Of a DNA stretch of 64,000 nt, positions 27,013-36,229 are shown piece by piece. The notes below the pieces were generated by a model. It was not told the DNA's origin, did not search any database, and saw nothing but the letters and a program-made list of their open reading frames with translations. The stretch is from JBEBVQ01 sp964636205 (lineage in GTDB: Bacteria > Bacteroidota > Bacteroidia > Chitinophagales > Chitinophagaceae). Positions within the stretch are counted from its first letter, which is position 1. Every line of letters starts with the position of its first letter. A program made the position numbers and the translations under genes. The stretch covers positions 1-64,000 of the forward strand of contig CAZWPF010000003.1 of the NCBI GenBank assembly GCA_964636205.1, written 5' to 3'.

Positions 27013-27729
27013 TTAATCGGGAATACGAAGATTTTTACTACCATCTTCCTGTACCCAATAACGGAAATTAATATAAGGAGCCGGACTACTGCTCATAGGA
27101 TTTTCAGGACTCCCCTTATACAAGGAAATCATCTCGATTTTCGCGTACTTGCCCTTAGCGGTGCGTACAACAAGCGTACGACCTTTTAACCCACGCATTA
27201 CGTGCGCATCCAAATCGTAAGTGTACCAGCCAATATGACCAGCGGGAAAACCATCCCAAGCTGCGTAGGATTCGGAAGCCTCAAATTCTTCATCCGAAGG
27301 CGCCTCAGTCACTTCATCAAAGGATTTCATTACAACAACCAATCCACCTTTACCTACACCCTCCGGACCGGGAGGATCATTCTTCGAAGGATCATTTGCA
27401 GTGACAAAGGAATTATAAAACCTGTCGAAATAAACATCCCATTCATCAGTCAATCGCTTTGAACTATCTACTAGATCATGCGTTTCAAAACTAAAATAAA
27501 CAGGGAGGCCTCCGGACGATTTCGCATTTCCAGGTATATCATATACATGATACACTCCTTTGGAATCTCTCTTTACGTATTGCGACACTTCTACCCAACT
27601 GGTGTCTTTTATATTGCCATTGTTGCCGTCAGGATTGCCCGGCTGAGGTTTATCCTCATCCTTCTTACATCCAAATGCAAGCACCGACATGGCCAACACA
27701 ACTCCTGCAACTCGAAAAATACTTTTCAT
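27013..27729 (-). CDS. HmuY-like haem-binding lipoprotein
   Basis: HmuY is a surface lipoprotein that takes haem from host or environmental haemoproteins and hands it to the TonB receptor HmuR. The 238-residue product has a lipobox (VLAFGC) and the HmuY-family core: VYFSFETHDLVDSS, WDVYFDRFYNSFVTAND, LKGRTLVVRTAKGKYAKIEM and the end YINFRYWVQEDGSKNL. It starts 27 bp after the stop of the TonB receptor on the same strand. The haem ligands of P. gingivalis HmuY (two histidines) were not aligned, so haem binding is inferred from family and position. Confidence 0.85.
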   Translation of the reverse strand: MKSIFRVAGVVLAMSVLAFGCKKDEDKPQPGNPDGNNGNIKDTSWVEVSQYVKRDSKGVYHVYDIPGNAKSSGGLPVYFSFETHDLVDSSKRLTDEWDVYFDRFYNSFVTANDPSKNDPPGPEGVGKGGLVVVMKSFDEVTEAPSDEEFEASESYAAWDGFPAGHIGWYTYDLDAHVMRGLKGRTLVVRTAKGKYAKIEMISLYKGSPENPMSSSPAPYINFRYWVQEDGSKNLRIPD

Positions 27730-27756
27730 TATAACTACACTTTTTAAAGTTCAAAC

Positions 27757-29889
27757 CTAATTTCTATTGGCGTGCCAGTTCCAGCGAAGACCTGCAAATA
27801 CCTGCCTGCCCGGCTGTCCGGGAATTAAGGCATGGGTAAAATCAGTCAAGTTCTCCACACTTACCTGAAACGCAAATCGATCTTTACTAAATGTCTTTTC
27901 TACGGAACCGGAAAAAATAAAATAAGCCGGAGTGTAGATATCATAAACATTAGTAAATCCTTGTCCGTTACCGCTAACGGCAGCGAAAGGACTCTTATCC
28001 AGGAAATTACCCCTTAGAGATACAGTGATTCCCCAAGGACGATAACGATACAATAATTTCAGATTCGCTTGATGACGCGATCTCAATGTCAGACCATAAT
28101 AATCCGAAACCGAAGCCTCGCGTACCTCACCAGTTTCGGGACTGCGCATTTTAAAAGCACCCGACTTGATTGAATCTATTACATCCCTGTCTTTAGCATA
28201 CAATAACTGATAGCCCGCTTGCAAACGCAAATTCGGAGTAATCAACCAATAAGCCTCCGTCTCCATTCCGGATGTGTATGCTCTCGAAACATTGATATAG
28301 GAGAATAATTGCTGACCGTTTGATTTCTCAGCAATGGGAACCGTGAGAATCAGGTTCGAAAGATTGTTGTAAAACACATTCAGATTTAATCTCAATGCAG
28401 AGACCGGCTTCAGCGTAAAGCCCCCGTTGTACGACCAGGAACTCTCTGCCTTGAGCGCCTTTCCTGATCTGGATGCATATGGAAAAACTCGGCCCAATGT
28501 CCCTTCTGACTCCATCTGATTCAATCTGTCCTCCAACTCCTCGGTACCTAAAACGGTATATCCTACTAAGGGATTGGTGAAACTGAGATACAGCTGCCTG
28601 AAATCAGGAGCTTTAAATCCCCTTCCCGCAGACGCACGAAATTGCAATTTACGAGTCAAATTATACTGCGCTGCGATTTTGGGATTCACCTGTCCCCCAT
28701 AAATCCAATTCCAATCACCCCTCAATCCCCCGATTATATTCAGATTAGCATTCAAAAAATATTGTTGCTGGCCATACACAAACACACTATTCATATAGCG
28801 TTCGCCGGGATAGCGAGTAGCGTTGACCGATTCTATATTACCTCCGGCACCACCCGTCAAAACGGCGCGCTTGCTGAATGAATAATTATGCTGCCACTCC
28901 AGCCTCTGCATTTTCTGACTGAAATAAGAACTATCGGTGGTCTCTCCGGTAGCGACAAGCGTAACTGATTCATCAGTTCTATAAAGATTCAGATAATAGC
29001 TCAGATTAGATTTCCAGCGGTCTGAAAACACATGATTCCATGTTGCCGATATATTACCATCTTGTTCTGCCAATCTATCCTCTTGTCGCTTAAAGCCGGT
29101 AAAATCATACACGTTTTCCTGAGTCCGTGTGCCGTAACGGGCAACTAGCATTAGTGAGGATGACGGAGCCAATTGATACCTCAGTTTTCCGTGAACTGTA
29201 TAACTATGATAAGGGGGTAAATTCTTAAATCCGGTCTCGTCGGGGCTTACGGCAAAACCATCAGTTTTATAATAATCCCCCGCGAGTTGGAAGATCGCCT
29301 TATTCTTTAAAAACGAATAATTACCTACCCCTGATAGATCGACTACACCATAACCGCCATAGCGAGCCGCCAAAGAAACCGATGTATCGGGGGTTACGCT
29401 GCGGGTAATAATATTGATCACCCCTCCCATGGCCTCACTGCCATATAAAGATGATGATGCCCCTTTGATGATTTCGATTTGCTCAATATTGGCAACAGTA
29501 ATTCTGTTCAGGTCAAACTTTCCGGTAAGACGTCCAACCATCGGCTGACCATCGATCATGATCATGGTATAATCGGGAGCCATCCCCTGCAATTGCACCC
29601 CGGTTCCATGTTCGTCTGTAACGAAATTAAACCCGGTTTGTTCTTTTAAAACCTCCAATAAGCGACGGGAGCCCATGGCCTGAATTTCTCTTCGTCCGAT
29701 TACGGTGACAGGAATAGGAATACTATCCTGCTTTTGAGGAGTGCGTGAGGCGGAAACCACCACGGCATCCAAGCTCTGTGACCAAGATTCTTTTGGAGCC
29801 TGAGCAGATACAGACATTCCTGTCGTCAGCAGACAAAGCACCGCCAACGGCACTAATATTTGCTTGATTATAAGCTTGTTTGTTCGCAT
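27757..29889 (-). CDS. TonB-dependent receptor, haem-type (HmuR-like)
   Basis: This outer-membrane barrel imports haem with energy from TonB-ExbBD. The ~710-residue product has a signal peptide, a plug domain starting VVVSASRTPQKQDSIPIP (TonB-box-like) with IMIDGQPMVGRLTG and GSEAMGGVINIIT, and a barrel that includes a FRAP-like FKAPDFRQLY followed by an NPDL-like TNPLVGY, motifs typical of haem receptors. The ATG at 29889 was chosen over a GTG at 29898. A terminator of the upstream helicase ends 23 bp before this start, leaving little room for a separate promoter. Confidence 0.88.
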   Translation of the reverse strand: MRTNKLIIKQILVPLAVLCLLTTGMSVSAQAPKESWSQSLDAVVVSASRTPQKQDSIPIPVTVIGRREIQAMGSRRLLEVLKEQTGFNFVTDEHGTGVQLQGMAPDYTMIMIDGQPMVGRLTGKFDLNRITVANIEQIEIIKGASSSLYGSEAMGGVINIITRSVTPDTSVSLAARYGGYGVVDLSGVGNYSFLKNKAIFQLAGDYYKTDGFAVSPDETGFKNLPPYHSYTVHGKLRYQLAPSSSLMLVARYGTRTQENVYDFTGFKRQEDRLAEQDGNISATWNHVFSDRWKSNLSYYLNLYRTDESVTLVATGETTDSSYFSQKMQRLEWQHNYSFSKRAVLTGGAGGNIESVNATRYPGERYMNSVFVYGQQQYFLNANLNIIGGLRGDWNWIYGGQVNPKIAAQYNLTRKLQFRASAGRGFKAPDFRQLYLSFTNPLVGYTVLGTEELEDRLNQMESEGTLGRVFPYASRSGKALKAESSWSYNGGFTLKPVSALRLNLNVFYNNLSNLILTVPIAEKSNGQQLFSYINVSRAYTSGMETEAYWLITPNLRLQAGYQLLYAKDRDVIDSIKSGAFKMRSPETGEVREASVSDYYGLTLRSRHQANLKLLYRYRPWGITVSLRGNFLDKSPFAAVSGNGQGFTNVYDIYTPAYFIFSGSVEKTFSKDRFAFQVSVENLTDFTHALIPGQPGRQVFAGLRWNWHANRN

Positions 29890-29912
29890 ATCCGGCACCT
29901 GGCCTATTGTCC

Positions 29913-29950
29913 AAAAAAAATTGCGCAGCCGATTTTTATCAGCTGCGCAA
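29913..29950 (-). terminator. Rho-independent terminator of the helicase gene
   Basis: Perfect 9-bp arms TTGCGCAGC/GCTGCGCAA are followed on the minus strand by eight T. It ends 23 bp before the TonB receptor start. Confidence 0.8.
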
Positions 29951-30042
29951 ATGTCCTGAATATCCCCTTAAAAGATTTTCAAAATCGGGAAACCTGTGAC
30001 TAAATTGACATTCATATGACAAACACAGGAGTTTTTTTTGGA

Positions 30043-31341
30043 TTAGCTCGGAAATCTTGCAGTCTCCGGACGGTTAACCCCTCTAGGTTTTTGCCTTTTT
30101 CCGTTAAAACCGGAGTTTCTGCGGGTAGAAGGGTTCACCACCCTTCCCGCCGGCATAACAACATCTTTGTTTTTTGGAGGTGTAAATCGAACGATATCCG
30201 AGGCCGAAGTCGGGAAGGGATGATCTTCAATTTCTGTCAGCACGATACCCGGAAGCTTTATAATCTGCTTCAATTGATCCTTTTCTTCTCTGTCGCAGAA
30301 TGAGATTGCCTTTCCTGTAGCCCCGGCTCTGCCGGTACGGCCGATGCGATGGACATAGGTTTCGGGAACATCGGGCAAGTCATAGTTAATCACATGGGAC
30401 AATGCTTCTACATCGATTCCACGTGCTGCAATATCTGTAGCCACCAATACCCGGAGATCACCTGACTTGAATTGATTCAAGGCATGTTGCCTCGCGTTCT
30501 GCGATTTGTTGCCATGAATTGCCGAAGCATAAATCTTAGCTTGTGCCAGATCTTTCACCACCTTGTCTGCCCCGTGCTTAGTACGAGTAAATACAAGCGT
30601 ACTACCCTGAGCGGTATGTTTCAAAAGGTGAACCAACAACTTTTTCTTGTCCGCCTTATCTACAAAATAGATCGATTGATCAACGCGTTCAGCGGTAGAT
30701 GAAACGGGAGTCACTGCTACCTGCACCGGATTAGTCAAAATCGATCCCGACAATTTCCGAATCTCCGTAGGCATAGTTGCCGAGAAGAACAAAGTTTGTC
30801 TCTTTGCAGGAAGCATACCAATCACTTTATTGATATCATGGATGAATCCCATGTCTAACATCCGATCGGCTTCGTCCAAAACAAAGAACGAAATCTGATC
30901 CAAACGGATCAAACGCTGAGAAATCAAATCCAGCAAACGACCGGGCGTAGCCACCAAAATATCTACACCCTCGCGCAATGCACGCGCTTGCGCGCCTTGC
31001 GGTACACCTCCGAAAATCACTAAATGGCGGAGGTTCAAATTTTTGCCATATACGGAGAGACTTTCCCCGATTTGAATGGCCAGCTCACGTGTTGGCGTAA
31101 GAATCAATGCCCTGATTGGGCGCTTTCCCTGATTCTTGTTCTGACTTTTATGTAATAATTGCAAAATCGGAATAGAAAAAGCAGCGGTTTTACCGGTACC
31201 TGTTTGTGCACAGCCCAAAATATCCCTTCCTTCGAGCGCATGCGGTATCGACTGAGCCTGGATAGGGGTCGGCTGTTGATAGCCCTCCGCGATTAATGAC
31301 ATGCGGATGGGTTCTATCAGGTTTAAATCCTGAAAATTCAT
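30043..31341 (-). CDS. rhlE: DEAD-box RNA helicase, RhlE type
   Basis: This ATP-dependent RNA helicase is probably active in ribosome assembly or RNA turnover. The 432-residue product has all the DEAD-box motifs in order: Q motif (PTPIQAQSIP), I (AQTGTGKT), Ia (PTRELA), II (DEAD in VLDEADRMLDMGF), III (SAT), V (ATDIAARGID) and VI (HRIGRTGRAG), then a short basic tail. A -7 box lies 70 bp upstream and a strong terminator follows, so it is likely a single-gene unit. RhlE is the closest named family. Confidence 0.93.
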   Translation of the reverse strand: MNFQDLNLIEPIRMSLIAEGYQQPTPIQAQSIPHALEGRDILGCAQTGTGKTAAFSIPILQLLHKSQNKNQGKRPIRALILTPTRELAIQIGESLSVYGKNLNLRHLVIFGGVPQGAQARALREGVDILVATPGRLLDLISQRLIRLDQISFFVLDEADRMLDMGFIHDINKVIGMLPAKRQTLFFSATMPTEIRKLSGSILTNPVQVAVTPVSSTAERVDQSIYFVDKADKKKLLVHLLKHTAQGSTLVFTRTKHGADKVVKDLAQAKIYASAIHGNKSQNARQHALNQFKSGDLRVLVATDIAARGIDVEALSHVINYDLPDVPETYVHRIGRTGRAGATGKAISFCDREEKDQLKQIIKLPGIVLTEIEDHPFPTSASDIVRFTPPKNKDVVMPAGRVVNPSTRRNSGFNGKRQKPRGVNRPETARFPS

Positions 31342-31410
31342 GAAAAATTAAATGTGCCGGGCAATTACGATAATTGAATAAGGTAGGAACTCAGCTTGTT
31401 AAATATGGTG

Positions 31411-31418
31411 CAAAGATA
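31411..31418 (-). promoter_or_regulatory. -7 box of the helicase gene
   Basis: The minus strand reads TATCTTTG, 69 nt before the ATG, leaving a longer leader than most genes here. Confidence 0.55.
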
Positions 31419-31489
31419 AGGCGTAATGACCTACCAAAAATCAAGATTCAATTCTTTATAATGTTAATATATTCACAAGGCATTGCGAT

Positions 31490-31773
31490 TCATGATTGAT
31501 TGTCAACGGTTGGGACAAACACCGCCAGAACGGTCCCTCTGCCTACGGCCGAGTCGATATCCAGAGTCCCGTTCAACAAAGATACCCGCGACTGTATATT
31601 CTTCAATCCCCAACCTCCGCCATCCTCCATTAAATTTCGATCAAATCCCCTTCCATTGGCTTCAATTGTTAGGCACATCCCTTAGGCGGTTCCACCAGCT
31701 GAATACTCAAAACCGAAGCTCTCGAATGGCGAATCGAATTGTTGACCGATTCTTGAATATAGACGTCCTCAAG
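31490..31773 (-). pseudogene. Frameshifted, truncated histidine-kinase HATPase domain
   Basis: Only the carboxy half of a NarL-family-type kinase ATPase domain remains. One frame (about 31773 to 31667) reads EDVYIQESVNNSIRHSRAS, an N box, and then stops at TAA. Another frame, starting near 31678, continues with LTIEANGRGFD (G1 box) and GGWGLKNIQSRVSLLNGTLD (G2 region) to a stop at 31490. Joining them needs a one-base shift near 31675. The part upstream of the N box is missing and a terminator of the ferredoxin gene stands there instead. It is a relic of a lost two-component kinase. Confidence 0.8.
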
Positions 31774-31808
31774 AAATATATCTTGACTATACAAGGAAAA
31801 AAGAGGAT

Positions 31809-31858
31809 AAAAAAATCGGATAATAACAACAGTTTAAAAACTGCTGCTATTATCCGAT
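31809..31858 (-). terminator. Rho-independent terminator of the ferredoxin gene
   Basis: ATCGGATAATA pairs with TATTATCCGAT, extended by ACAACAG/CTGCTGC with two mismatches, and is followed on the minus strand by seven T. Confidence 0.8.
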
Positions 31859-31879
31859 ATCTAAAATATTTTGGGTTAA

Positions 31880-32212
31880 CTATTCGGTTTCGTCGCCCCT
31901 TATTTTGAAAATTGCCCCCTCCAGATCGCTATTCACTCTGATCTGGCAAGCAAGACGACTATTGTGTGTAGCATCGGGCAAAGTATCCAACATGTCCAGC
32001 TCTTCACCTTGAGCTTCCGGAAGCTGATCCATCCCATTCATCACCTCTACATGGCAAGTAGCACATAAAGCCATTCCACCGCAAGTAGCCAAAATATTAT
32101 AACCATTAGCTTTGAGGATTTCCATCAAACTGAAATTGATATCCCCCGGGATCTCCAGTTCCTGTCTCGAGCCGTCTCTATCTTCAACTGTAAAACGAAC
32201 AATTTCTTCCAT
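31880..32212 (-). CDS. Adrenodoxin-type [2Fe-2S] ferredoxin
   Basis: This is an electron-transfer protein of about 110 residues. Cluster ligands follow the C-x5-C-x2-C...C order (CGGMALCATC, then LACQ near residue 90), typical of adrenodoxin-like rather than plant-type ferredoxins. The ATG at 32212 was chosen because MEEIVRFTVEDRDG gives a normal family start; a longer form to 32245 is possible. It is 58 bp after the ferredoxin reductase gene on the same strand, so reductase and ferredoxin probably form one electron chain. The oxidase or hydroxylase served is not in the window. Confidence 0.92.
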   Translation of the reverse strand: MEEIVRFTVEDRDGSRQELEIPGDINFSLMEILKANGYNILATCGGMALCATCHVEVMNGMDQLPEAQGEELDMLDTLPDATHNSRLACQIRVNSDLEGAIFKIRGDETE

Positions 32213-32265
32213 ATACCATTGGTTAGGAAAGGCTACTATTAACAACCGTTTCCCGTCAGCCTTTG

Positions 32266-32273
32266 CAAAATTA
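32266..32273 (-). promoter_or_regulatory. -7 box of the ferredoxin gene
   Basis: The minus strand reads TAATTTTG, overlapping the end of the reductase gene and lying 53 nt before the ferredoxin ATG at 32212. Confidence 0.4.
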
Positions 32274-33275
32274 AAATTCCTGAATTCCGTTAACAGTCGT
32301 GTATTTGAAACTCAGTTTCTGATTAGGGTAAACAAATTTAAATGCACTTTGTGCCATTAGTGCAGCTTCGTGGAAGCCGCAAAGGATCAACTTCAACTTA
32401 CCGGGATATGTATTGATATCTCCAATGGCGAAAATACCTTCTACATTGGTAGAATAATCGAAAGTGTCTACTAGGATAGCATTCTTATCGATATTCAATC
32501 CCCAATTTGCTATTGGTCCGAGCTTAGGACTTAATCCGAACAAAGGAATAAGGTAATCGGCCTTTAAGCTCTTGGTTTGATTTGTGTTATCAGCAACAAC
32601 CACTTCCTGGAGATGACCGTTACCGTCAATTTTCACCACATTGGATTTCAATATCAAATTGATTTTCCCCTGCTCTGCCAGATTAAAAACTTTCTCAGCT
32701 GAATCCGGCGCACCTCTGAAGGTTTCTCCTCTATGCACCAAGGTCACTTTAGAAGCGACATTTGCTAAATAGATTGTCCAGTCCAAAGCTGAATCACCCC
32801 CACCTGCCAATACGATATCTTTATCTCGGAACAGTTCAGGATCCTTCACCATATAGTGAACACCCTTGCCCTCGAAACGTTCCAGTTGTTCTACTGATGG
32901 CTTTCTGGGCTCAAAACAACCCAATCCACCGGCGATTACGATCACCTTACAATGGATCTGAGTTTCCTCGTTGGTGGTAACGATAAAGGATTTGTCCTCC
33001 TGACGTTCAATACCCTCTACTCGTTCGCCCAATGTAAAAGTTGGATGAAAAGGTGCGATCTGCTTCATCAGATTGTCGACCAAATCCTGAGCCTGAACTT
33101 CCGGAAATCCCGGAATATCATAAATCGGCTTACGCGGATAAATCTCCGACAACTGTCCGCCTACTTGTGGTAGCGCATCTACTAAATGGCAACGCATTTT
33201 CAGTAACCCGGCTTCAAAAACTGAAAACAAACCAACGGGCCCTGCGCCCACCACGCAAATATCTGTAACTATCAT
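32271..33275 (-). CDS. Ferredoxin--NADP+ reductase, thioredoxin-reductase-like (YumC type)
   Basis: This FAD enzyme passes electrons between NADPH and ferredoxin. The 334-residue product has the FAD-binding motif GAGPVGLFSVFEAG at the amino end, the NADPH motif LAGGGDSALDWTIYL near residue 160, and the carboxy motif FAIGDINTYPGK. The CxxC pair of true thioredoxin reductases is missing from the NADPH domain, as expected for FNR of this type. The adrenodoxin-type ferredoxin gene follows directly. Confidence 0.92.
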   Translation of the reverse strand: MIVTDICVVGAGPVGLFSVFEAGLLKMRCHLVDALPQVGGQLSEIYPRKPIYDIPGFPEVQAQDLVDNLMKQIAPFHPTFTLGERVEGIERQEDKSFIVTTNEETQIHCKVIVIAGGLGCFEPRKPSVEQLERFEGKGVHYMVKDPELFRDKDIVLAGGGDSALDWTIYLANVASKVTLVHRGETFRGAPDSAEKVFNLAEQGKINLILKSNVVKIDGNGHLQEVVVADNTNQTKSLKADYLIPLFGLSPKLGPIANWGLNIDKNAILVDTFDYSTNVEGIFAIGDINTYPGKLKLILCGFHEAALMAQSAFKFVYPNQKLSFKYTTVNGIQEF

Positions 33276-33453
33276 TATTTATTATTACCTCTTATTGACA
33301 TTTTTTCTTATGAATGTCGGCAAATCAGCCGCAAAAATACATACAAACCGACAAAAATTATGGATGATTATTTATATTAACGGGAAAATAGGTTTTTGAG
33401 CTATCGAAAAAATCTATAATCTTGGCTCTGATGCCAATATATAATCATAACCC

Positions 33454-34587
33454 CTATCTCATTTTAACATCCAGTTCGTCTCTGAGGGCATTTCCCAGAA
33501 TGTTGAAAGCGAACACTAGTAACATGATAGCGATCCCCGGAATTATTGCAGAAAGCGGCTGATTGGTCAGCAGAAAATTATAATGTTCCTTGATCATCAA
33601 TCCCCATGAAGGTTGGGGCGGCTGCACCCCTATACCCAGAAAGCTCAATCCCGCTTCAACCAAAATTGCTGAGGCAAAATTCGCTGCCGCCATCACCATA
33701 ATCGGCCCTGATATATTCGGCAGAATATGTCTGAATATAATTCTAAAATTGCTCAGACTCAATGCCTTTGCGGCCGCTATATATTCTGTCTCTTTCAACG
33801 CCATCACTTGTCCTCTAACTAATCTCGCAGTTCCAACCCACATGGTCAATCCGATAGCTATAAAAATCTCCCAGAATCCCTTTCCCAGTGTCAGCGTTAT
33901 TGCAAATACCAGCAAAAGCGTAGGAATTGCCCAGAGCACGTTCACGAGCCACATCACCAGATTATCCACAACGCCGCCATAATAACCCGCGATAGCACCC
34001 AAACTAACCCCAATTAATAGTGATAGCACGACGGCTACCAGTCCTACTGCCAGACTTACCCTGGCTCCCACTAATAACCGGGATAGAATATCCCTTCCAT
34101 ACCTATCGGTACCTAAATAATAGGTAAACTCCTTAATTTGCTCGGCTTCAAATGCCGACTGCCGATGGGAAGCGGATTGAGTCAATACAAAGGAGGATGC
34201 AATTTCTTGCAATGGAAATGAAATTGTGTCTTCTATATCATCATCGATATAATGAGCTACTACAATCCGATCCCCTTCCCACCAGTAGTTGTTGATCGGT
34301 AGTGGACGATAGGGAGATGGATTTCCCGAAAACCATGTTTTTAGTGAGGATTGCGGTTTCGGAGGGATTGCTTTGGGTATTAGTAAAACCTGGGTTCTGA
34401 AACCCGGTGGTCGGGCACTCAGTTCCAGTATCATTTGATTGGCAAAGGGAGTTTTATCGGGAGCCCATAGATAAGCCGTCAGTGCTATCAGGCAAGTCAG
34501 ACCTATGACCACCATCGAAACTGCCGCCGATGTCCGGCGCCACAAATTTCTAAACAATCCCGAACGGTAGGTTTTAGTTACGGACAT
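33454..34587 (-). CDS. ABC transporter permease, DppC/OppC family
   Basis: This is the inner-membrane permease of a peptide/nickel-type ABC importer. The 377-residue product has TM1 near residues 20-42, an unusually long (~110-residue) periplasmic loop, the conserved YYLGTDRYGRDILSRLL segment, and the EAA loop KALSLSNFRIIFRHILPN that contacts the ATPase. Its likely DppB partner is a separate gene 8 kb away on the same strand. No substrate-binding protein or ATPase gene is nearby. The substrate is unknown. Confidence 0.9.
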   Translation of the reverse strand: MSVTKTYRSGLFRNLWRRTSAAVSMVVIGLTCLIALTAYLWAPDKTPFANQMILELSARPPGFRTQVLLIPKAIPPKPQSSLKTWFSGNPSPYRPLPINNYWWEGDRIVVAHYIDDDIEDTISFPLQEIASSFVLTQSASHRQSAFEAEQIKEFTYYLGTDRYGRDILSRLLVGARVSLAVGLVAVVLSLLIGVSLGAIAGYYGGVVDNLVMWLVNVLWAIPTLLLVFAITLTLGKGFWEIFIAIGLTMWVGTARLVRGQVMALKETEYIAAAKALSLSNFRIIFRHILPNISGPIMVMAAANFASAILVEAGLSFLGIGVQPPQPSWGLMIKEHYNFLLTNQPLSAIIPGIAIMLLVFAFNILGNALRDELDVKMR

Positions 34588-34713
34588 GCTTTTTACAGCT
34601 ACTTTGATTTAATCGACCAACAATTCTTTTGCAATCCCCCGCCCTCTGTTTCTCTAACCCTCTTTCTCGCGCAACGAACACTATTTCTCTTTCTGTTTTC
34701 TCCTTCTCAGTCA

Positions 34714-34764
34714 CTCTCTTTCTCTTTTCTCTTTCTCTTTCTCCTTCTCTTTCTCCTTCTCTCT
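34714..34764. repeat. 51-nt uninterrupted pyrimidine tract
   Basis: The plus strand is purely C/T for 51 nt, built of repeated TTTCTC/TTCTCC units, and the minus strand is purely A/G. It starts in the stop codon of the M28 peptidase gene and fills its 3' region. Confidence 0.85.
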
Positions 34765-36118
34765 ACAGTCCGTATTCACTAATCAAGTACACCAGTCCGG
34801 TCATAGCCACGGCACCCAATTTTAGTTCCCTATGATTGATAGCTTCAAAAACATCGGTCGGAGCGTGATGCAAGTCAAAATAGCGTTGAGGATCCGGAAC
34901 CAGTCCGGCCACCGGCACGCCTTGAGATTGCAGCGGACGAATATCCACCCCACCGCCCTCAGCGGTAAAATCGTACACTCCATAATCCAGAAAATACGGT
35001 GCCCACTTACGAATCTTTTCTTTCTTATCCGCTGGCATAGTCATGGAGAAACCACGAGGTGAAAAACCACCGGCATCACTTTCTACAGCGAAAATATGAC
35101 GCTCCTTCCTGGCAGAATCAGCATATGCCTGGCCACCTTTAACGCCATTCTCCTCATTCATAAATAATACAGCGCGTACGGTACGTTTGGGTTGTATACC
35201 AAGTGACTTAAACGTTCGGATCACTTCGATCGATTGCACACAACCGGCTCCATCGTCATGTGCACCCTCACCCACATCCCAGGAATCCAAATGTCCGCCG
35301 GCAACAACAATCTCATCGGGAAACTGACTGCCTCTTATCTCACCTATCACATTATACGACATAACCGGCTCTTCCATCCTACATTCCGATTTCAATCGCA
35401 CCTTTACCAAACCCTTCCGGCATGCCTGTTCCAGAAGATCGGCGGTAACGTTACCAATCGCCATAGCCGGAATAGGCTTTATTGAATCCGCATAGGCGGT
35501 CATACCCGTATGCGGAACATCGTCTAGTGCTGTCGACACCGAACGGATGATAATAGCTGCTGCTCCCTTTGCTGCCGCCCGATTCGGGCCCTGAGAACGA
35601 AACTTTACAGCATCGCCATACCCTTGAAATGTGGACGGAAAATCTTGTCGAAACCGATAATTATAAAATACCACCTTACCCTTTACGTCCTCTGCAGACA
35701 TCGCAGCTAGCTCGTCGAAACTATGCACCATCACCACCGAGGCCTCCAAGGTTTCGCCGTTGGTTCCCTGACTGTTTCCAAGTGATAAAGCCGGAACCTT
35801 TTCGAACCCCTTTGCTGAGGCCATTTTGATCTCAAGCGATTCCGTGCCACGTACCCACCGAGGCACCCATACTGGTTGCAACCAAACAGAATCGGCACCC
35901 GCCTCCTTCATAGCTTTTACACCCCATTCTACTGCTGCTGCGGCTTGCGGCGAACCACTCAGGCGATGTCCCACATCCTTGCATAAAACCCGCAACTGCT
36001 CATAACAGATGCCATGCAGCATAATGTTATCGAAAATCTTACGTAAGGTCAAAGAATCATCAGCTCGGACAGAGATGCTGCCTATTGAGCAGAATAAAAC
36101 TAGCAGAATATTTTTCAT
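34763..36118 (-). CDS. M28 family zinc metallopeptidase (carboxypeptidase Q-like)
   Basis: The product is a 451-residue exported peptidase (signal peptide MKNILLVLFCSIGSISVRA). The dizinc site is visible as GGHLDSWDVGEGAHDDGAG (His, Asp, catalytic Asp) and NEENG (Glu-Glu), followed later by the ESDAGGFSP aspartate and the final histidine of YFDLHHAPTDVFEAI. A PA-like inserted region (about residues 120-240) precedes the catalytic part. Family members are aminopeptidases or dipeptidases of the periplasm or surface. The gene ends in a purine-only tract without a normal terminator. Confidence 0.93.
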   Translation of the reverse strand: MKNILLVLFCSIGSISVRADDSLTLRKIFDNIMLHGICYEQLRVLCKDVGHRLSGSPQAAAAVEWGVKAMKEAGADSVWLQPVWVPRWVRGTESLEIKMASAKGFEKVPALSLGNSQGTNGETLEASVVMVHSFDELAAMSAEDVKGKVVFYNYRFRQDFPSTFQGYGDAVKFRSQGPNRAAAKGAAAIIIRSVSTALDDVPHTGMTAYADSIKPIPAMAIGNVTADLLEQACRKGLVKVRLKSECRMEEPVMSYNVIGEIRGSQFPDEIVVAGGHLDSWDVGEGAHDDGAGCVQSIEVIRTFKSLGIQPKRTVRAVLFMNEENGVKGGQAYADSARKERHIFAVESDAGGFSPRGFSMTMPADKKEKIRKWAPYFLDYGVYDFTAEGGGVDIRPLQSQGVPVAGLVPDPQRYFDLHHAPTDVFEAINHRELKLGAVAMTGLVYLISEYGL

Positions 36119-36229
36119 GGTATAAATGTAAGGGACTAACTCAATTTTTAAAACGGGATAAAGATGGCCGAATTTTTATACAATTTATTTACGGTGAGTT
36201 TGTATCTTTCGATCTCATTGAATTTAGTT

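Noticed and set aside
34629..34835. Plus-strand frame encoding a Ser/Leu/Pro-rich peptide (SLSLSPSLSPSLYSP)
   Set aside because: The peptide is only the translation of the polypyrimidine tract.
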